This document shows, one piece after another, positions 34,178-42,726 of a stretch of DNA of 64,000 nucleotides. Position 1 is the stretch's first letter; every line of letters begins with the position of its first letter. Position numbers and translations under genes: made by a program. The notes under the pieces are model-generated. The model saw only the letters and a program-made list of their open reading frames with translations, did no database searches and was not told where the DNA came from. This DNA is from Lentibacillus daqui. GTDB lineage: Bacteria; Bacillota; Bacilli; Bacillales; Amphibacillaceae. The stretch spans positions 2,480,001-2,544,000 of the forward strand of contig NZ_CP114176.1 of NCBI RefSeq assembly GCF_027186265.1, written 5' to 3'.

Positions 34178-34324
34178 CTATTGTTCTGTTGGATCGGTTA
34201 AAAGACCAACAGGAATGTCTTCATATCCTTCTAACTCATAGATAAGTATCCCGTTTATTAATTTGATGCTAGAATAAACAGGGATTTTAACTGTTTTTCC
34301 TGGATCAAATTCCTTCTGCATCAT
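34178..34324 (-). CDS. Small phage-module protein (48 aa)
   Basis: A 48-residue protein (MMQKEFDPGKTVKIPVYSS ... EGYEDIPVGLL) with a strong GGGGGTG site, placed between the membrane protein and the integrase. It is too small to classify; excisionase-like or accessory genes often lie here. It is intact. Confidence 0.6.
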   Translation of the reverse strand: MMQKEFDPGKTVKIPVYSSIKLINGILIYELEGYEDIPVGLLTDPTEQ

Positions 34325-34396
34325 GCTTCACCCCCTTAAATCGGGGAACGTAGGTTCTGTTTAATTGTGTAAAAGAGGGTGTACGTGATTGTACAC

Positions 34397-35560
34397 CTAA
34401 CTCACCTTATTAGCGCCGTATGCTAAATTATCTTTAATTTTATCTTTCAAATCATAGTAAACACCAACATGAAAATAGTAATAATCCGACTCATTATAGA
34501 TGCGCCATTCCTCGCCATAAGCCATTTTATGAAAGTTATCGTAGTTTAGTTCTTCAAAGGTATCCCTGTTATAAGTTATTGAAATAACTTCTTCTTTGGA
34601 TTCATTTCCTTTCGTGTCAGTCATTGTACCTGTGACAACAGCAGTAACCTTGTTTACTTTTTTGTCACCAAAAGCTATTTTCATTGCTTCCAACGCGTTC
34701 ATTGATTGATTTGACACCATAGTGTTCACACTAAAAGAATCGTCTCCATCAAATTCTATTTTTAAATTACCATCGTCATCTAAATTCGTACTCACTATAT
34801 TTTTATTATCTTCCTTTAGTTTTTCATCTATGGGTCTATTTTCTTTCTTTTTCTTAGCTTTTTCCTTTTTCTTCTTTTCAGCTGCGGCTTTCTCTTCATC
34901 TTTTTTCTTCTTCTCGGCAGCTTTCTTCTTCTCAGCAGCGGCTTTCTTTTCCTTGGCCTTTTTGGCTTCCTCTTTTTTGTCTACAGTTTTATTTACGGGT
35001 TTAGCTTCTTCATTCTCAACTTCTTGTTTCGGTTCACCAGATGCTTTTTCTTCGTCGTTTCCGGTAAATGCACCAATTATCCCGAAAATGATAACTAAAT
35101 ATATCAAACTAGCAGTGATCATTTTCCATTTACTTCCTGAACGGAACCCTAGAATTTTTTGGTACCATTTCCGAGATTGATTGATTACATGAATCTTTGT
35201 ATGCTTCCGAATAAGCTCTTCAACTTCTTTTCCAGAACCATCGGAAACAATAAATTCCTCTTGATTATCGTCACTTCTAAATGAAAAGATGGATTTTAAT
35301 GCAAAATGATCAATTTTTACATCTTTCCAATCCGACCAATCAATTGATCGATGAAATATTAATTCTTTTTCGCTCGTAAATTCATAAATTTTAATTCCGT
35401 CCTGGTCAAATGCTGCAAAGAAATTAGTTAGACGTTTTTCCTTTACAGTAACTCCAGACACGCGATAAAGTGTATTCCCATCTTTGATATATTGGGATTC
35501 TAATGCCTTTGTCGCTTGTTCCGATATACTTTCCTTCTTTTTCTTTTTTTCTTCACTCAA
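34397..35560 (-). CDS. Phage-module membrane protein with PH-like N-terminus and Lys-rich coiled coil
   Basis: A 387-residue protein. Residues 1-145 form a charged cytoplasmic domain with PH-like beta-rich composition (YRVSGVTVKEKRLTNFFAAF). One membrane helix follows (about 153-172, ITASLIYLVIIFGIIGAF), then a Lys/Ala/Glu-rich coiled coil (about 190-255) and a compact outer domain (about 260-385). Similar proteins occur near integrase-ImmA modules of Firmicute prophages; function unknown. The frame is intact even though the module around it is broken at both ends. Confidence 0.65.
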   Translation of the reverse strand: MSEEKKKKKESISEQATKALESQYIKDGNTLYRVSGVTVKEKRLTNFFAAFDQDGIKIYEFTSEKELIFHRSIDWSDWKDVKIDHFALKSIFSFRSDDNQEEFIVSDGSGKEVEELIRKHTKIHVINQSRKWYQKILGFRSGSKWKMITASLIYLVIIFGIIGAFTGNDEEKASGEPKQEVENEEAKPVNKTVDKKEEAKKAKEKKAAAEKKKAAEKKKKDEEKAAAEKKKKEKAKKKKENRPIDEKLKEDNKNIVSTNLDDDGNLKIEFDGDDSFSVNTMVSNQSMNALEAMKIAFGDKKVNKVTAVVTGTMTDTKGNESKEEVISITYNRDTFEELNYDNFHKMAYGEEWRIYNESDYYYFHVGVYYDLKDKIKDNLAYGANKVS

Positions 35561-35630
35561 TTAAAATGCCCCCTCTAGTAATATATAACTATATCAAATC
35601 TATAATAAAACGATCTCAATAGACCGTGTT

Positions 35631-36065
35631 TTATTTAAATTCCTTTAAATGCGAAACCTCACTAGGAATGCCATAGAGACCTGCTACATCTTTAATAGTC
35701 ATATTGGTATCGCTTAATTTATAAAGTTCATCATCGGGCAATAACAACTCGACCGCAAACTGATTGGCCTCGGTTTCTATTTTATCAACGGAAAACAATG
35801 TGCGTCTTTTTAAAAAAGGTGTGCTTAATCTGGGGTGTATTTCTGAATGCCCTAATTCATGGGCGCAAGTGTAGCGTTTAACCTCTGGTTGTGAATTTGA
35901 ATTTATGTAAATGAACTTATTTCTTCTTATATATTTATAAAAGCCGTATATTTCTTCATGAAGATTATGTTCAATTACATAAATATTTTTTGCAGAAGCA
36001 ATTGCGAATGGATCATTGGTTCCGTATTTTTTTACTAATTTTATCACAATCTCTTTTATCCACAT
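35631..36065 (-). CDS. ImmA/IrrE family metallopeptidase
   Basis: A 144-residue protease with the HExxH zinc motif in CAHELGHSEIH (residues 69-73) and a following Glu-rich helix (IETEANQFAVELLLPD) giving the third ligand. In ICEBs1 and related phages ImmA cleaves the repressor ImmR to induce the element. Here the partner repressor gene directly upstream has lost its DNA-binding half, so the protease has no functional target in the module. Confidence 0.85.
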   Translation of the reverse strand: MWIKEIVIKLVKKYGTNDPFAIASAKNIYVIEHNLHEEIYGFYKYIRRNKFIYINSNSQPEVKRYTCAHELGHSEIHPRLSTPFLKRRTLFSVDKIETEANQFAVELLLPDDELYKLSDTNMTIKDVAGLYGIPSEVSHLKEFK

Positions 36066-36082
36066 AATTGACCCCCCTTAAA

Positions 36083-36404
36083 CTAATCTTTATCTCTATG
36101 TTTTTTAGGGGTGTATTTTTTATTCGTCAAAGTCGCAATGCGTTCTGCATGTTCAAGTGCTTCTAAAAGTGTTTCAATAGCTTCCTCACTCATGGGTTCG
36201 CCCATATAATTCAGTCCATCGCCTTTGCCTTCTTTTAAATCATTCCTCATTTTTTCCATACGCTTTGCAATGTCTTTTTCGTCTTTTGCAGTTAATTCTG
36301 GATCGGCGGATCTTCCCATTAGATAATCCGTTCGTATATCAAAAAGTTCAGCAATACTGTTTAATCCAAGATTGATCTTTTCTTTGCTGCATCTGATGCG
36401 TTGT
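36083..36404 (-). pseudogene. XRE-type phage repressor, C-terminal remnant
   Basis: The preserved frame encodes the end of an HTH_3 domain (LNSIAELFDIRTDYLMGRS) and an acidic C-terminal region (about 75 residues). Most of the helix-turn-helix is missing, and the frame meets tnpA sequence at 36405. The remaining open frame from the internal ATG at 36319 could still make a 78-residue protein. Confidence 0.75.
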
Positions 36405-36683
36405 CTCCTCTCTCAATTTTTTAGAAGTCACTCCTTTGATTTTCGCCATGATATTCGCTGGACTAAGCGTTGGCAATGCATTGAGAAACATATATGTATG
36501 ATCCTTGTCACATTCTAAAGCGACAATGACAATTCTAAGTTTTTCACATATTTCTTATACCAACTGCTTGAAACGTTCTTCCACATCAGCACGAAGAAAT
36601 ATTTTCCTTCTATATCGAGGACAAAAAACAAAATGATAGTTGATTAATGATATGGTTGTGTTGTTTCTTCTATATTCATTCAT
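36405..36683 (-). pseudogene. tnpA: tnpA (IS200 Y1 transposase), 5' part with nonsense codon
   Basis: Encodes MNEYRRNNTTISLINYHFVF followed by CPRYRRKIFLRADVEERFKQLV, then a TAA (36555-36557) where a Tyr codon is expected, then in the same frame EICEKLRIVIVALECDKDH and SPANIMAKIKGVTSKKLREE. The continuation FPHLQHL is at 33715. So the gene is both interrupted and nonsense-mutated. Confidence 0.85.
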
Positions 36684-36874
36684 AAATTTATTGTATCATT
36701 TTATTCGATTAACTGTAACGAATATACAACAAAAAAGAGTGAAACTTTCGGATACTTGAAGCACCACAAAACCATTCAGTTTAAGTGGTACTTCTTATCC
36801 GACCTCACTCTCATCCCACACCTAAAGAAGTGGGCTTTCCCGTTCGGAAAATCTGTAAATGATAGCAATGGATT

Positions 36875-37028
36875 GTTTTAATTTTCCTCAGCAATAAAAC
36901 TTGAGTCGTTAAAGTGATCAAAAAATAATTTCGGTACCATGTTTGACATTTGTCGCCCACTCCACCAATTATTTATTCAATGGTGATAATACATAGTAAT
37001 CTGATCTATTTATTGTTCCAATTTCCAT
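36875..37028 (-). pseudogene. GNAT acetyltransferase, N-terminal remnant
   Basis: Behind a good ribosome site (GGAGGATGAACC) the sequence encodes MEIGTINRSDYYVLSPL, then after a frameshift NNWWSGRQMSNMVPKLFF and DHFNDSSFIAEEN. This is the start of a common Bacillaceae GNAT family. The rest is missing at the border of the IS200/IS605-type element. The remaining part of 37029-37212 shows nothing recognisable. Confidence 0.6.
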
Positions 37029-37212
37029 GGTTCATCCTCCAACATAAAGTTAGGCTTATTCTAGCATAGACCATAGGCGAATATCCATTTCTTATTCCTG
37101 ATTCGCACCCGTTTTATGCTTTTTAGGGAAGGATTAAATGAATGAACTGGTTCAAAAAAACAGTATTCTGAACTGACCTTTTTGGGGCATTCGGCAAAAA
37201 CACCCCATACCT

Positions 37213-37252
37213 ATAAAAATTAGGCTGCCAAAGCATTAACTTCAACAGCCCA
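37213..37252 (-). terminator. Terminator of lplJ
   Basis: On the minus strand GGCTGTTGAAG pairs with CTTTGGCAGCC (with G-U pairs) and is followed by TAATTTTT, just after the lplJ stop. Confidence 0.7.
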
Positions 37253-37263
37253 AGGAAAATAAA

Positions 37264-38259
37264 TTAATATAACAAGTTCAGCAAATCTTCCTTTGATATC
37301 TTCCCTAAATAATGGGATACATCCACATCAGCCAACGCCTTCTCGATAGACGCCCGTTCATGGCGAACACCAATTAAACGTTTTTCCAGTTCCGAAACAT
37401 CACCAATGCCAAAGAAATCCCCATAAATTTTGCAGTTTTCGATGATTCCTTTGTTAACATCTAAGCGAACATCGACAAGACCAGCCGGAAATTTATATGA
37501 GGCTTGTACGTTAAACGATGGAGACTTACCATAGTTCCATTCCCATTTTTGATAGCGGTCACGGGAAATTTGGTAGACGTTCTCCCAATCCTGCTCAGTC
37601 AACTCATAACGAGGTACATCCTTTACATCGTCCACATCAAAAATGTAGCGCAAAATCAATTCCTTAAACTGGTCCATCGTAATCTTTTCATCGAGAAATT
37701 CAGAAATGTTTGCGACACGGCTGCGAATCGATTTAATCCCTTTTGATTCAATCTTCTCTTGTTTTACGTTTAATGCCGCTACCACATTTTCAATTTCCGA
37801 ATCGAGCATCAATGTCCCGTGACTGAACATCCGACCCTTTGTCGAGAACATCGCATTCCCGGAAATCTTTCGGCCTGCAGCTGCCAAATCATTTCTGCCC
37901 TTTAATTCTGCCGGTACCCCTATTTTATTCAGTGCCTCGACAACTGGTTTGGTAAACTTGGCAAAGTTTTGAAAGCTGTCCCCATCATCTTTGGTAATAA
38001 AACTGAAGTTCAAGTTTCCTTCATCATGGTATACCGCCCCACCACCAGACAGACGGCGCACCACCTTGATTCCATTTTTATCAACATAGTCTGTATTAAT
38101 TTCTTCAATCGTATTTTGGTTACGGCCAATAATGATCGATGGCTGGTTAATATAAAATAGTAAATATGTATCCTTTTCACCAAAATTCTGCAGCACATAT
38201 TCTTCAAGCGCCAGATTTACGCTTGGATCGGTAATTCCCTTGTTATCAATAAATTTCAT
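37264..38259 (-). CDS. lplJ: Lipoate-protein ligase LplJ
   Basis: A 331-residue lipoate ligase of the LplA/LplJ type: N-terminal catalytic domain with YINQPSIIIGRNQNT, VVRRLSGGGAVYHDEGN and the lysine region RKISGNAM, plus a C-terminal accessory domain from about residue 250. It activates free lipoate with ATP and attaches it to GcvH or E2 subunits. GAGGAGG lies ten bases before the ATG. It is divergent from yhfH, as in the B. subtilis yhfH-yhfJ neighbourhood. Confidence 0.93.
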   Translation of the reverse strand: MKFIDNKGITDPSVNLALEEYVLQNFGEKDTYLLFYINQPSIIIGRNQNTIEEINTDYVDKNGIKVVRRLSGGGAVYHDEGNLNFSFITKDDGDSFQNFAKFTKPVVEALNKIGVPAELKGRNDLAAAGRKISGNAMFSTKGRMFSHGTLMLDSEIENVVAALNVKQEKIESKGIKSIRSRVANISEFLDEKITMDQFKELILRYIFDVDDVKDVPRYELTEQDWENVYQISRDRYQKWEWNYGKSPSFNVQASYKFPAGLVDVRLDVNKGIIENCKIYGDFFGIGDVSELEKRLIGVRHERASIEKALADVDVSHYLGKISKEDLLNLLY

Positions 38260-38478
38260 TCTAACGTATCCTCCTCATTTTTCTTGTACAAAAGTCCTAC
38301 TTTCATTGTAATGCAAACCGAACAGGCAAGCAAAAGAATAGATCAAACAATGCTATTTAAAATTTTTATTAAAAAAGTGATCTTTTCTATACCGAAAAAA
38401 CCTTTATCAGCACGGTTGTGAAACCATTTACTTTCACAAGAGAATGACTTTTATAAATAATTTTGTTGTAACACACTA

Positions 38479-38513
38479 TTGACAAAATGCATACTGTTGT
38501 AATACAATACAGT
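38479..38513 (+). promoter_or_regulatory. SigmaA promoter of yhfH with overlapping dyad
   Basis: TTGACA (38479-38484), an 18-bp spacer and TACAAT (38503-38508) form a good SigmaA promoter. A 21-bp dyad with outer arms ACTGT / ACAGT (38493-38513) covers the -10 box, as an operator would. GGGGG lies just downstream for yhfH. The remaining bases between lplJ and here hold nothing clear. Confidence 0.65.
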
Positions 38514-38536
38514 TACTATAACAAAGGGGGATGAAC

Positions 38537-38665
38537 ATGGATAACATCGTTGAGTTTTTTAAAAAGTTGCCTAAGAAGAAGTGTCAGCGTTGTGGTCAGG
38601 ATATCGAAGAAAAAGCGGATTGCTACGGTAATGTCTGTGACGAATGTGATCATCCAGCACGGTAA
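38537..38665 (+). CDS. yhfH: YhfH family zinc-ribbon protein
   Basis: A 42-residue protein, MDNIVEFFKKLPKKKCQRC then GQDIEEKADCYGNVCDEC, matching the YhfH family. CxxC at the start and CxxC towards the end make a small zinc ribbon (there is an additional Cys in DCYGN). AAAGGGGG precedes the ATG and a terminator follows, so it is a short independent transcript. Function unknown. Confidence 0.82.
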   Translation: MDNIVEFFKKLPKKKCQRCGQDIEEKADCYGNVCDECDHPAR

Positions 38666-38747
38666 ACGATACGGTATTAATTCTGTAGTATAACACACCG
38701 CAAAAACAATCAGATAACAGCTTTCCCGCATGTGGGATAAATGAGTT

Positions 38748-38779
38748 AAGCAGCTATTCTTCGGCTGTTTATTTTTTTT
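38748..38779 (+). terminator. Terminator of yhfH
   Basis: The stem AAGCAGC / GCTGTTT (one G-U) is followed by eight T. Confidence 0.65.
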
Positions 38780-38910
38780 GGACATCACAAAATAAATTAC
38801 TGTAATCTCCTCCTTCTCACCACATCGCTTTTCTGAAAAGTCATATCATTCTTGTTCATTTTGTATTATACTAGTTACTGGAAAACATGATAATCGGAAG
38901 GAGCGTACAT

Positions 38911-40722
38911 ATGACGACTACTAAAAAACGATTAAAACGTTCAGAAGTCCCTGTGGAACAAACATGGGATTTACGTGATCTATTTACATCAGAACATGAC
39001 TGGGAAGAAGCATTAACAACCATTCAATCAACAGCGGATCAAATCACTCCATTCAAAGGGAAAGTAACAGATAACGCGGCAACACTTACTGCATGCTTAA
39101 AACAGCTGGAGGAGTTACAAGCGCGTATCATTCGTATTGCGACATATGCGAATCTGAAACTAAGTGGTGATGGCAGTGACCCGCAAAATCAGGCCAATTC
39201 AGCAAAAACAGCCTCCGTATTAGCCGCAATCGGAGCAAAATTATCATTTATTGATTCCGAATTATTAACATTATCCCAGCACACGATTGACCAATATTTA
39301 CAAGAGGAACCACAATTAAAAACATACGGAAAAATGCTGGAGGATAAATTGGAGCGTAAAGCTTATACCCTTGCACCGGAAATTGAGGAAATATTGGCTG
39401 CATTAAGTGAAGTACATGATGCACCATATATGATTTATGAACGTAGCAAGTCATCAGACATGGCGTTTGCACCCATCAAGGATCAAAACGGAAATGAGCT
39501 GCCCATGTCAGCAGCACTCTATGAAGATCGCTATGAAATCACCGCGGATACAGACATTCGTCGTAATGCTTATGATTCCTTTATCCAGACATTAAATCGA
39601 TATAAAAACACGTATGCAGCTACATATGCAACCGAGGTTAACAAACATGTAACAATGGCACGTTTGCGTGGGTATGGTTCGGCAACAGAGATGTTATTGC
39701 ATGAACAACAAGTCACACCTGATATGTACAATAATCAATTGGACATTATTCAACAAGAACTTGCCCCAAGCATGCGTCGATTTGTTAAATTAAAGCAGCA
39801 AGATCTTGGTTTGATGGAAATGCGTTTTTGTGATTTAAAAGCACCACTTGATCCATCGTTTAATCCAAAAACAACGTACGAAGAAGCAACAGCGACGATT
39901 ATCGAGGCTTTACAAATAATGGGACCAGCATATAGTGATATGATCGAAACAGCGGTACGCGACCGTTGGATTGACCGTGCAGATAATGTGGGAAAAGCAA
40001 CCGGCGCGTTTTGTTCCAGTCCCTATGGTACGCACCCATATATTTTGTTGACCTGGACCGATATGATGCGGGGAACGTTTTTGCTTGCCCACGAGTTGGG
40101 GCATGCCGGACATTTTTATCTCGCCCATAAAGAACAATCCCTTGTGAACACGAGACCATCAACATATTTTATTGAAGCACCATCAACATTAAATGAGTTA
40201 TTGTTGGGCAATCATCTCTTGCATAAAACAGACGACAAACGAATGAGGCGCTGGGTCATCAGCCAAATGCTCGGCACGTACTATCATAATTTTATTACTC
40301 ATCTATTAGAAGGAGAATTTCAGCGCCGGATCTACACACTTGCTGATGCTGGCACCCCAATCACTGCCGATGTGTTATGCAACCAAAAGAAAGAAGCGAT
40401 TGTAAACTTCTGGGGCAAAGACGTTACAATCGATGATGGTGCCGGATTAACCTGGATGCGCCAGCCACATTATTACATGGGGCTTTATCCGTACACCTAT
40501 TCTGCCGGACTAACTGTTTCAACCACAGTCGCGCAAATGATTCAACAAGAAGGGAAACCGGCTGTAGACCGCTGGTTAAACGTGTTAAAATCCGGCGGCA
40601 CCATGAAACCACTGGAGTTAATAAAACAAGCTGGTGTGGACATGGAAAACCCGGATACAATCCGTTCTGCTGTCGCTTATGTTGGTAAACTCGTCGATGA
40701 ACTAGAAAAAAGCTATGCATAA
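38911..40722 (+). CDS. pepF: Oligoendopeptidase F (M3B family)
   Basis: A 603-residue cytosolic zinc peptidase that cleaves peptides of roughly 7-17 residues. The zinc site HELGHAGHF lies near residue 390 and the third-ligand Glu region IEAPSTLNELLL follows. The start at 38911 (MTTTKKRLKRSEVP) sits behind GGAAGGAGCG; an ATG eight codons earlier overlaps that site. Length and N-terminus agree with PepF/YjbG. It is flanked by terminators and so is monocistronic. Confidence 0.93.
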   Translation: MTTTKKRLKRSEVPVEQTWDLRDLFTSEHDWEEALTTIQSTADQITPFKGKVTDNAATLTACLKQLEELQARIIRIATYANLKLSGDGSDPQNQANSAKTASVLAAIGAKLSFIDSELLTLSQHTIDQYLQEEPQLKTYGKMLEDKLERKAYTLAPEIEEILAALSEVHDAPYMIYERSKSSDMAFAPIKDQNGNELPMSAALYEDRYEITADTDIRRNAYDSFIQTLNRYKNTYAATYATEVNKHVTMARLRGYGSATEMLLHEQQVTPDMYNNQLDIIQQELAPSMRRFVKLKQQDLGLMEMRFCDLKAPLDPSFNPKTTYEEATATIIEALQIMGPAYSDMIETAVRDRWIDRADNVGKATGAFCSSPYGTHPYILLTWTDMMRGTFLLAHELGHAGHFYLAHKEQSLVNTRPSTYFIEAPSTLNELLLGNHLLHKTDDKRMRRWVISQMLGTYYHNFITHLLEGEFQRRIYTLADAGTPITADVLCNQKKEAIVNFWGKDVTIDDGAGLTWMRQPHYYMGLYPYTYSAGLTVSTTVAQMIQQEGKPAVDRWLNVLKSGGTMKPLELIKQAGVDMENPDTIRSAVAYVGKLVDELEKSYA

Positions 40723-40738
40723 TCATTAACTTCAGAAA

Positions 40739-40772
40739 TCCTCATTCCAACCCATCTATGAATGAGGGTTTC
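40739..40772 (+). terminator. Terminator of pepF
   Basis: CCTCATTC / GAATGAGG stem with an 11-base loop, followed by GTTTCTT. Confidence 0.7.
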
Positions 40773-40883
40773 TTGCCATTCTATCAATTAATCTCCCCTT
40801 ACTATAAAACCACAATAAATGAAGTCTATTTCACCCAAATCTAGCATATCCTTTTATAAAGACATACTAGAAAGGATTTTTAT

Positions 40884-42005
40884 ATGAAGATCAGACAAGG
40901 TATCCTAGTTATTTTCGTAAGCATCGTCATTCTCATGTCCTTTATTTTCGTCGTAACACAGCCGAATCAGAGCAACTACTTCAAATCTGACTTCATTGGT
41001 CAGTTAACTCAATCAGATACCATTACCGACACACTGCTCTTAATGATGAGTACAGAAATCCCAACATTAAAAGCAAACTTGGAGGAAAATGATATTGAAC
41101 CACCAAATCTGTCACATGTCTTGTTTAAAGTTACCTCGGGGATTACTCCCAGCAATTTCACGAGTTTATTGGAGGTAGAATTACCCGGGTTAAAATCGTA
41201 TGCTCATGGCATTAACATCTCCAGAAGTGGCGATGATGTCGCTAGTATGCCTATCGAATCACCACCACCAGACTTTGATAAACTGTTGGAAGAAGACAAA
41301 GATAAACCAGAAGAGGACCAGCCTGAATCGGATAAAGATACTGACAGCACAGGACCGAAACAAGTATTTATTTATCACAGCCATGCATGGGAAGCCTTTT
41401 TTCCTTTAATGGGCAAAAAAGGAAAACTGAGCGAGGCATCAAGTACCGATAATAAGGAAAATGTCTTTTATGTCGGATCTATTCTAGCCAATAATCTAAA
41501 AGATGCAGGAATAAATACTGCACATGATACAACCAACGTTACAGCTGGATTGCATGCCAAAGGATGGGATTACTATGATGCCTACAGATTTTCCAGGGAG
41601 ACGGTTGAAAAGGCTATGGCATCCAACAAATCACTCAACTACTTTATCGATATCCACCGGGATGCACAACGAAAAGATGTCACAACAACCGATATTAAAG
41701 GGAAGAAATATGCAAAATTATTCTTTATAGTTGGCGTCGCTCATGAAGGTTATGAAGAGAATTTACAGTTTGCCAAAGACTTAAATGACAAAATAGAAGA
41801 AAGGTACCCTGGAATCAGCCGTGGTATTTTCAAAAAAGATCAATCAGAAGGAGACGGGGTCTATAATCAAGATTTATCCAACCGTTCCATAGTAATCGAA
41901 GTTGGTGGTGTAGATAACGATAGTAAAGAATTACAAAATACAGCAGATGCATTAGCCGATGTCCTTAGTGAATATATCAAAGATGCTAAAAAGGTGAACG
42001 GTTAA
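40884..42005 (+). CDS. spoIIP: Stage II sporulation protein P (SpoIIP family)
   Basis: A 373-residue SpoIIP-family amidase/endopeptidase. One N-terminal membrane anchor (residues about 7-28) is followed by an extracytoplasmic region with ELPGLKSYAHGINI, an acidic linker (about 130-155), and the catalytic domain with FIYHSHAWEAFFPL, DIHRDAQRKD and the C-terminal SIVIEVGGVDN. SpoIIP works with SpoIID and SpoIIM to thin septal peptidoglycan and drive engulfment. It is not next to gpr, the usual place in Bacillus, so it may be a second copy. AAAGGA precedes the ATG. Confidence 0.85.
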   Translation: MKIRQGILVIFVSIVILMSFIFVVTQPNQSNYFKSDFIGQLTQSDTITDTLLLMMSTEIPTLKANLEENDIEPPNLSHVLFKVTSGITPSNFTSLLEVELPGLKSYAHGINISRSGDDVASMPIESPPPDFDKLLEEDKDKPEEDQPESDKDTDSTGPKQVFIYHSHAWEAFFPLMGKKGKLSEASSTDNKENVFYVGSILANNLKDAGINTAHDTTNVTAGLHAKGWDYYDAYRFSRETVEKAMASNKSLNYFIDIHRDAQRKDVTTTDIKGKKYAKLFFIVGVAHEGYEENLQFAKDLNDKIEERYPGISRGIFKKDQSEGDGVYNQDLSNRSIVIEVGGVDNDSKELQNTADALADVLSEYIKDAKKVNG

Positions 42006-42052
42006 AAACGGATAAAAGATCCGTCTCATTTTAAACAAGTTTAATAGGAGAT

Positions 42053-42084
42053 AAAAAGGAAGCAGGAATGTTGCTTCCTTTTTA
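42053..42084 (+). terminator. Terminator of spoIIP
   Basis: AAAGGAAGCA / TTGCTTCCTTTTT stem with a short loop and T-run. A weaker hairpin, ACGGAT / ATCCGT, lies at 42007-42024. Confidence 0.8.
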
Positions 42085-42160
42085 TTTGTTGGTAAGTTGT
42101 TGATTAGGTGTATTGCATTTGTGAATCCTTAGGTGAAGGTTCAAAAAGCCATTCCATTAT

Positions 42161-42352
42161 TCAGTAAGATAATGTCCGTTTATTTTTTATGTAATTGCCA
42201 TTGTCAAACCGATAGTTATCCGTTGTTTCTTCTACTGATATGGAACGTTCGCTTAATTCCTTTTTGATTAAATGAATGAACTGATTATCCAATTTCATTT
42301 GCGTTGCTTTATAGTATGCTTCAATGAGCAATTCATTTGATATTGATTCCAT
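42161..42352 (-). CDS. sda: Sda-like sporulation checkpoint protein, C-terminally extended
   Basis: A 63-residue protein whose first 40 residues match the helical hairpin of Sda: SNELLIEAYYKATQMKL then DNQFIHLIKKELSERSI. Sda inhibits the sporulation kinases KinA/KinB when replication is disturbed. B. subtilis Sda is 46 residues; here about 20 extra residues follow (TTDNYRFDNGNYIKNKRTLS). AAAGGAG precedes the ATG. I could not find a perfect DnaA box upstream, so the checkpoint control known for B. subtilis is not confirmed here. Confidence 0.82.
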   Translation of the reverse strand: MESISNELLIEAYYKATQMKLDNQFIHLIKKELSERSISVEETTDNYRFDNGNYIKNKRTLSY

Positions 42353-42726
42353 TACTAAAGCTCCTTTAACGTATTAAACAAACATCTTTACTATCGTACT
42401 ATAATCGTGTTTAATTCACAACAGTAATGTCTCAAAAGGTTACAATTTGTCTAATTAGATTGAATTATTAATAATAACCTTCATACGTGACGAATGAAAA
42501 CAAGAAGCCAATTTTCGGGTCATGTCCTCAGAACACTTCGGGTTATCCTAAAACAACATTTCGTAAAATAGTGCTGTAATACCACCTGTAAACGAGCGCA
42601 AGAGGGATTCATAGTATTCGAATATCAGGGTAAAACACTACACCAAATAAATTTTTACTTCATCCGCCCAGTCCAGACTAGACTAATATCCATATAGTAT
42701 ACAGAAGAATTTTTTGAGGAGGAATC
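42353..42726. other. Intergenic region between divergent sda and FPGG-protein gene
   Basis: AT-rich control region without open frames. CATATAGTA (42691-42699) fits a SigmaK -10 box and lies before the FPGG gene, but no AC is found at the right -35 distance. No repeats of the window's families are present. Confidence 0.4.

Larger units (their letters stand above)
33716..36404 (-). mobile_element. Prophage/ICE lysogeny-module fragment inserted in tnpA
   Basis: A 2.69-kb segment holding, in transcription order, a repressor fragment, an ImmA-type protease, a membrane protein, a small protein and an integrase fragment. This is the usual layout of a lysogeny module. Both terminal genes are cut exactly where tnpA sequence begins. 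TCCT (plus strand) occurs at both junctions, hinting at microhomology. No lytic, structural or conjugation genes are present. Confidence 0.75.
32355..36850 (-). mobile_element. Decayed IS200/IS605-type element with a prophage fragment inside
   Basis: Read on the minus strand, the element has a left end near 36850 (hairpin CCCAC / GTGGG), the 5' part of tnpA (36683-36405), a 2.7-kb foreign insert, the 3' part of tnpA (33715-33596), tnpB (33590-32513) and a right end near 32355 (CGGCTAAAGCCG hairpin). The two tnpA parts join without loss (KLREE + FPHLQHL). tnpA has a nonsense codon and tnpB two frameshifts, so it is dead. Boundaries are approximate. Confidence 0.75.

Noticed and set aside
32167..37028. 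The two GNAT remnants as halves of one gene split by the IS
   Set aside because: The C-terminal part is RimJ/RimL-like while the N-terminal part belongs to another GNAT subfamily, so they do not reconstruct one protein.
40841..40883. SigmaE-like -10 box CATACTAG before spoIIP
   Set aside because: It lies directly against the ribosome site AAAGGA, so a transcript starting about 7 bases downstream would lack the site.
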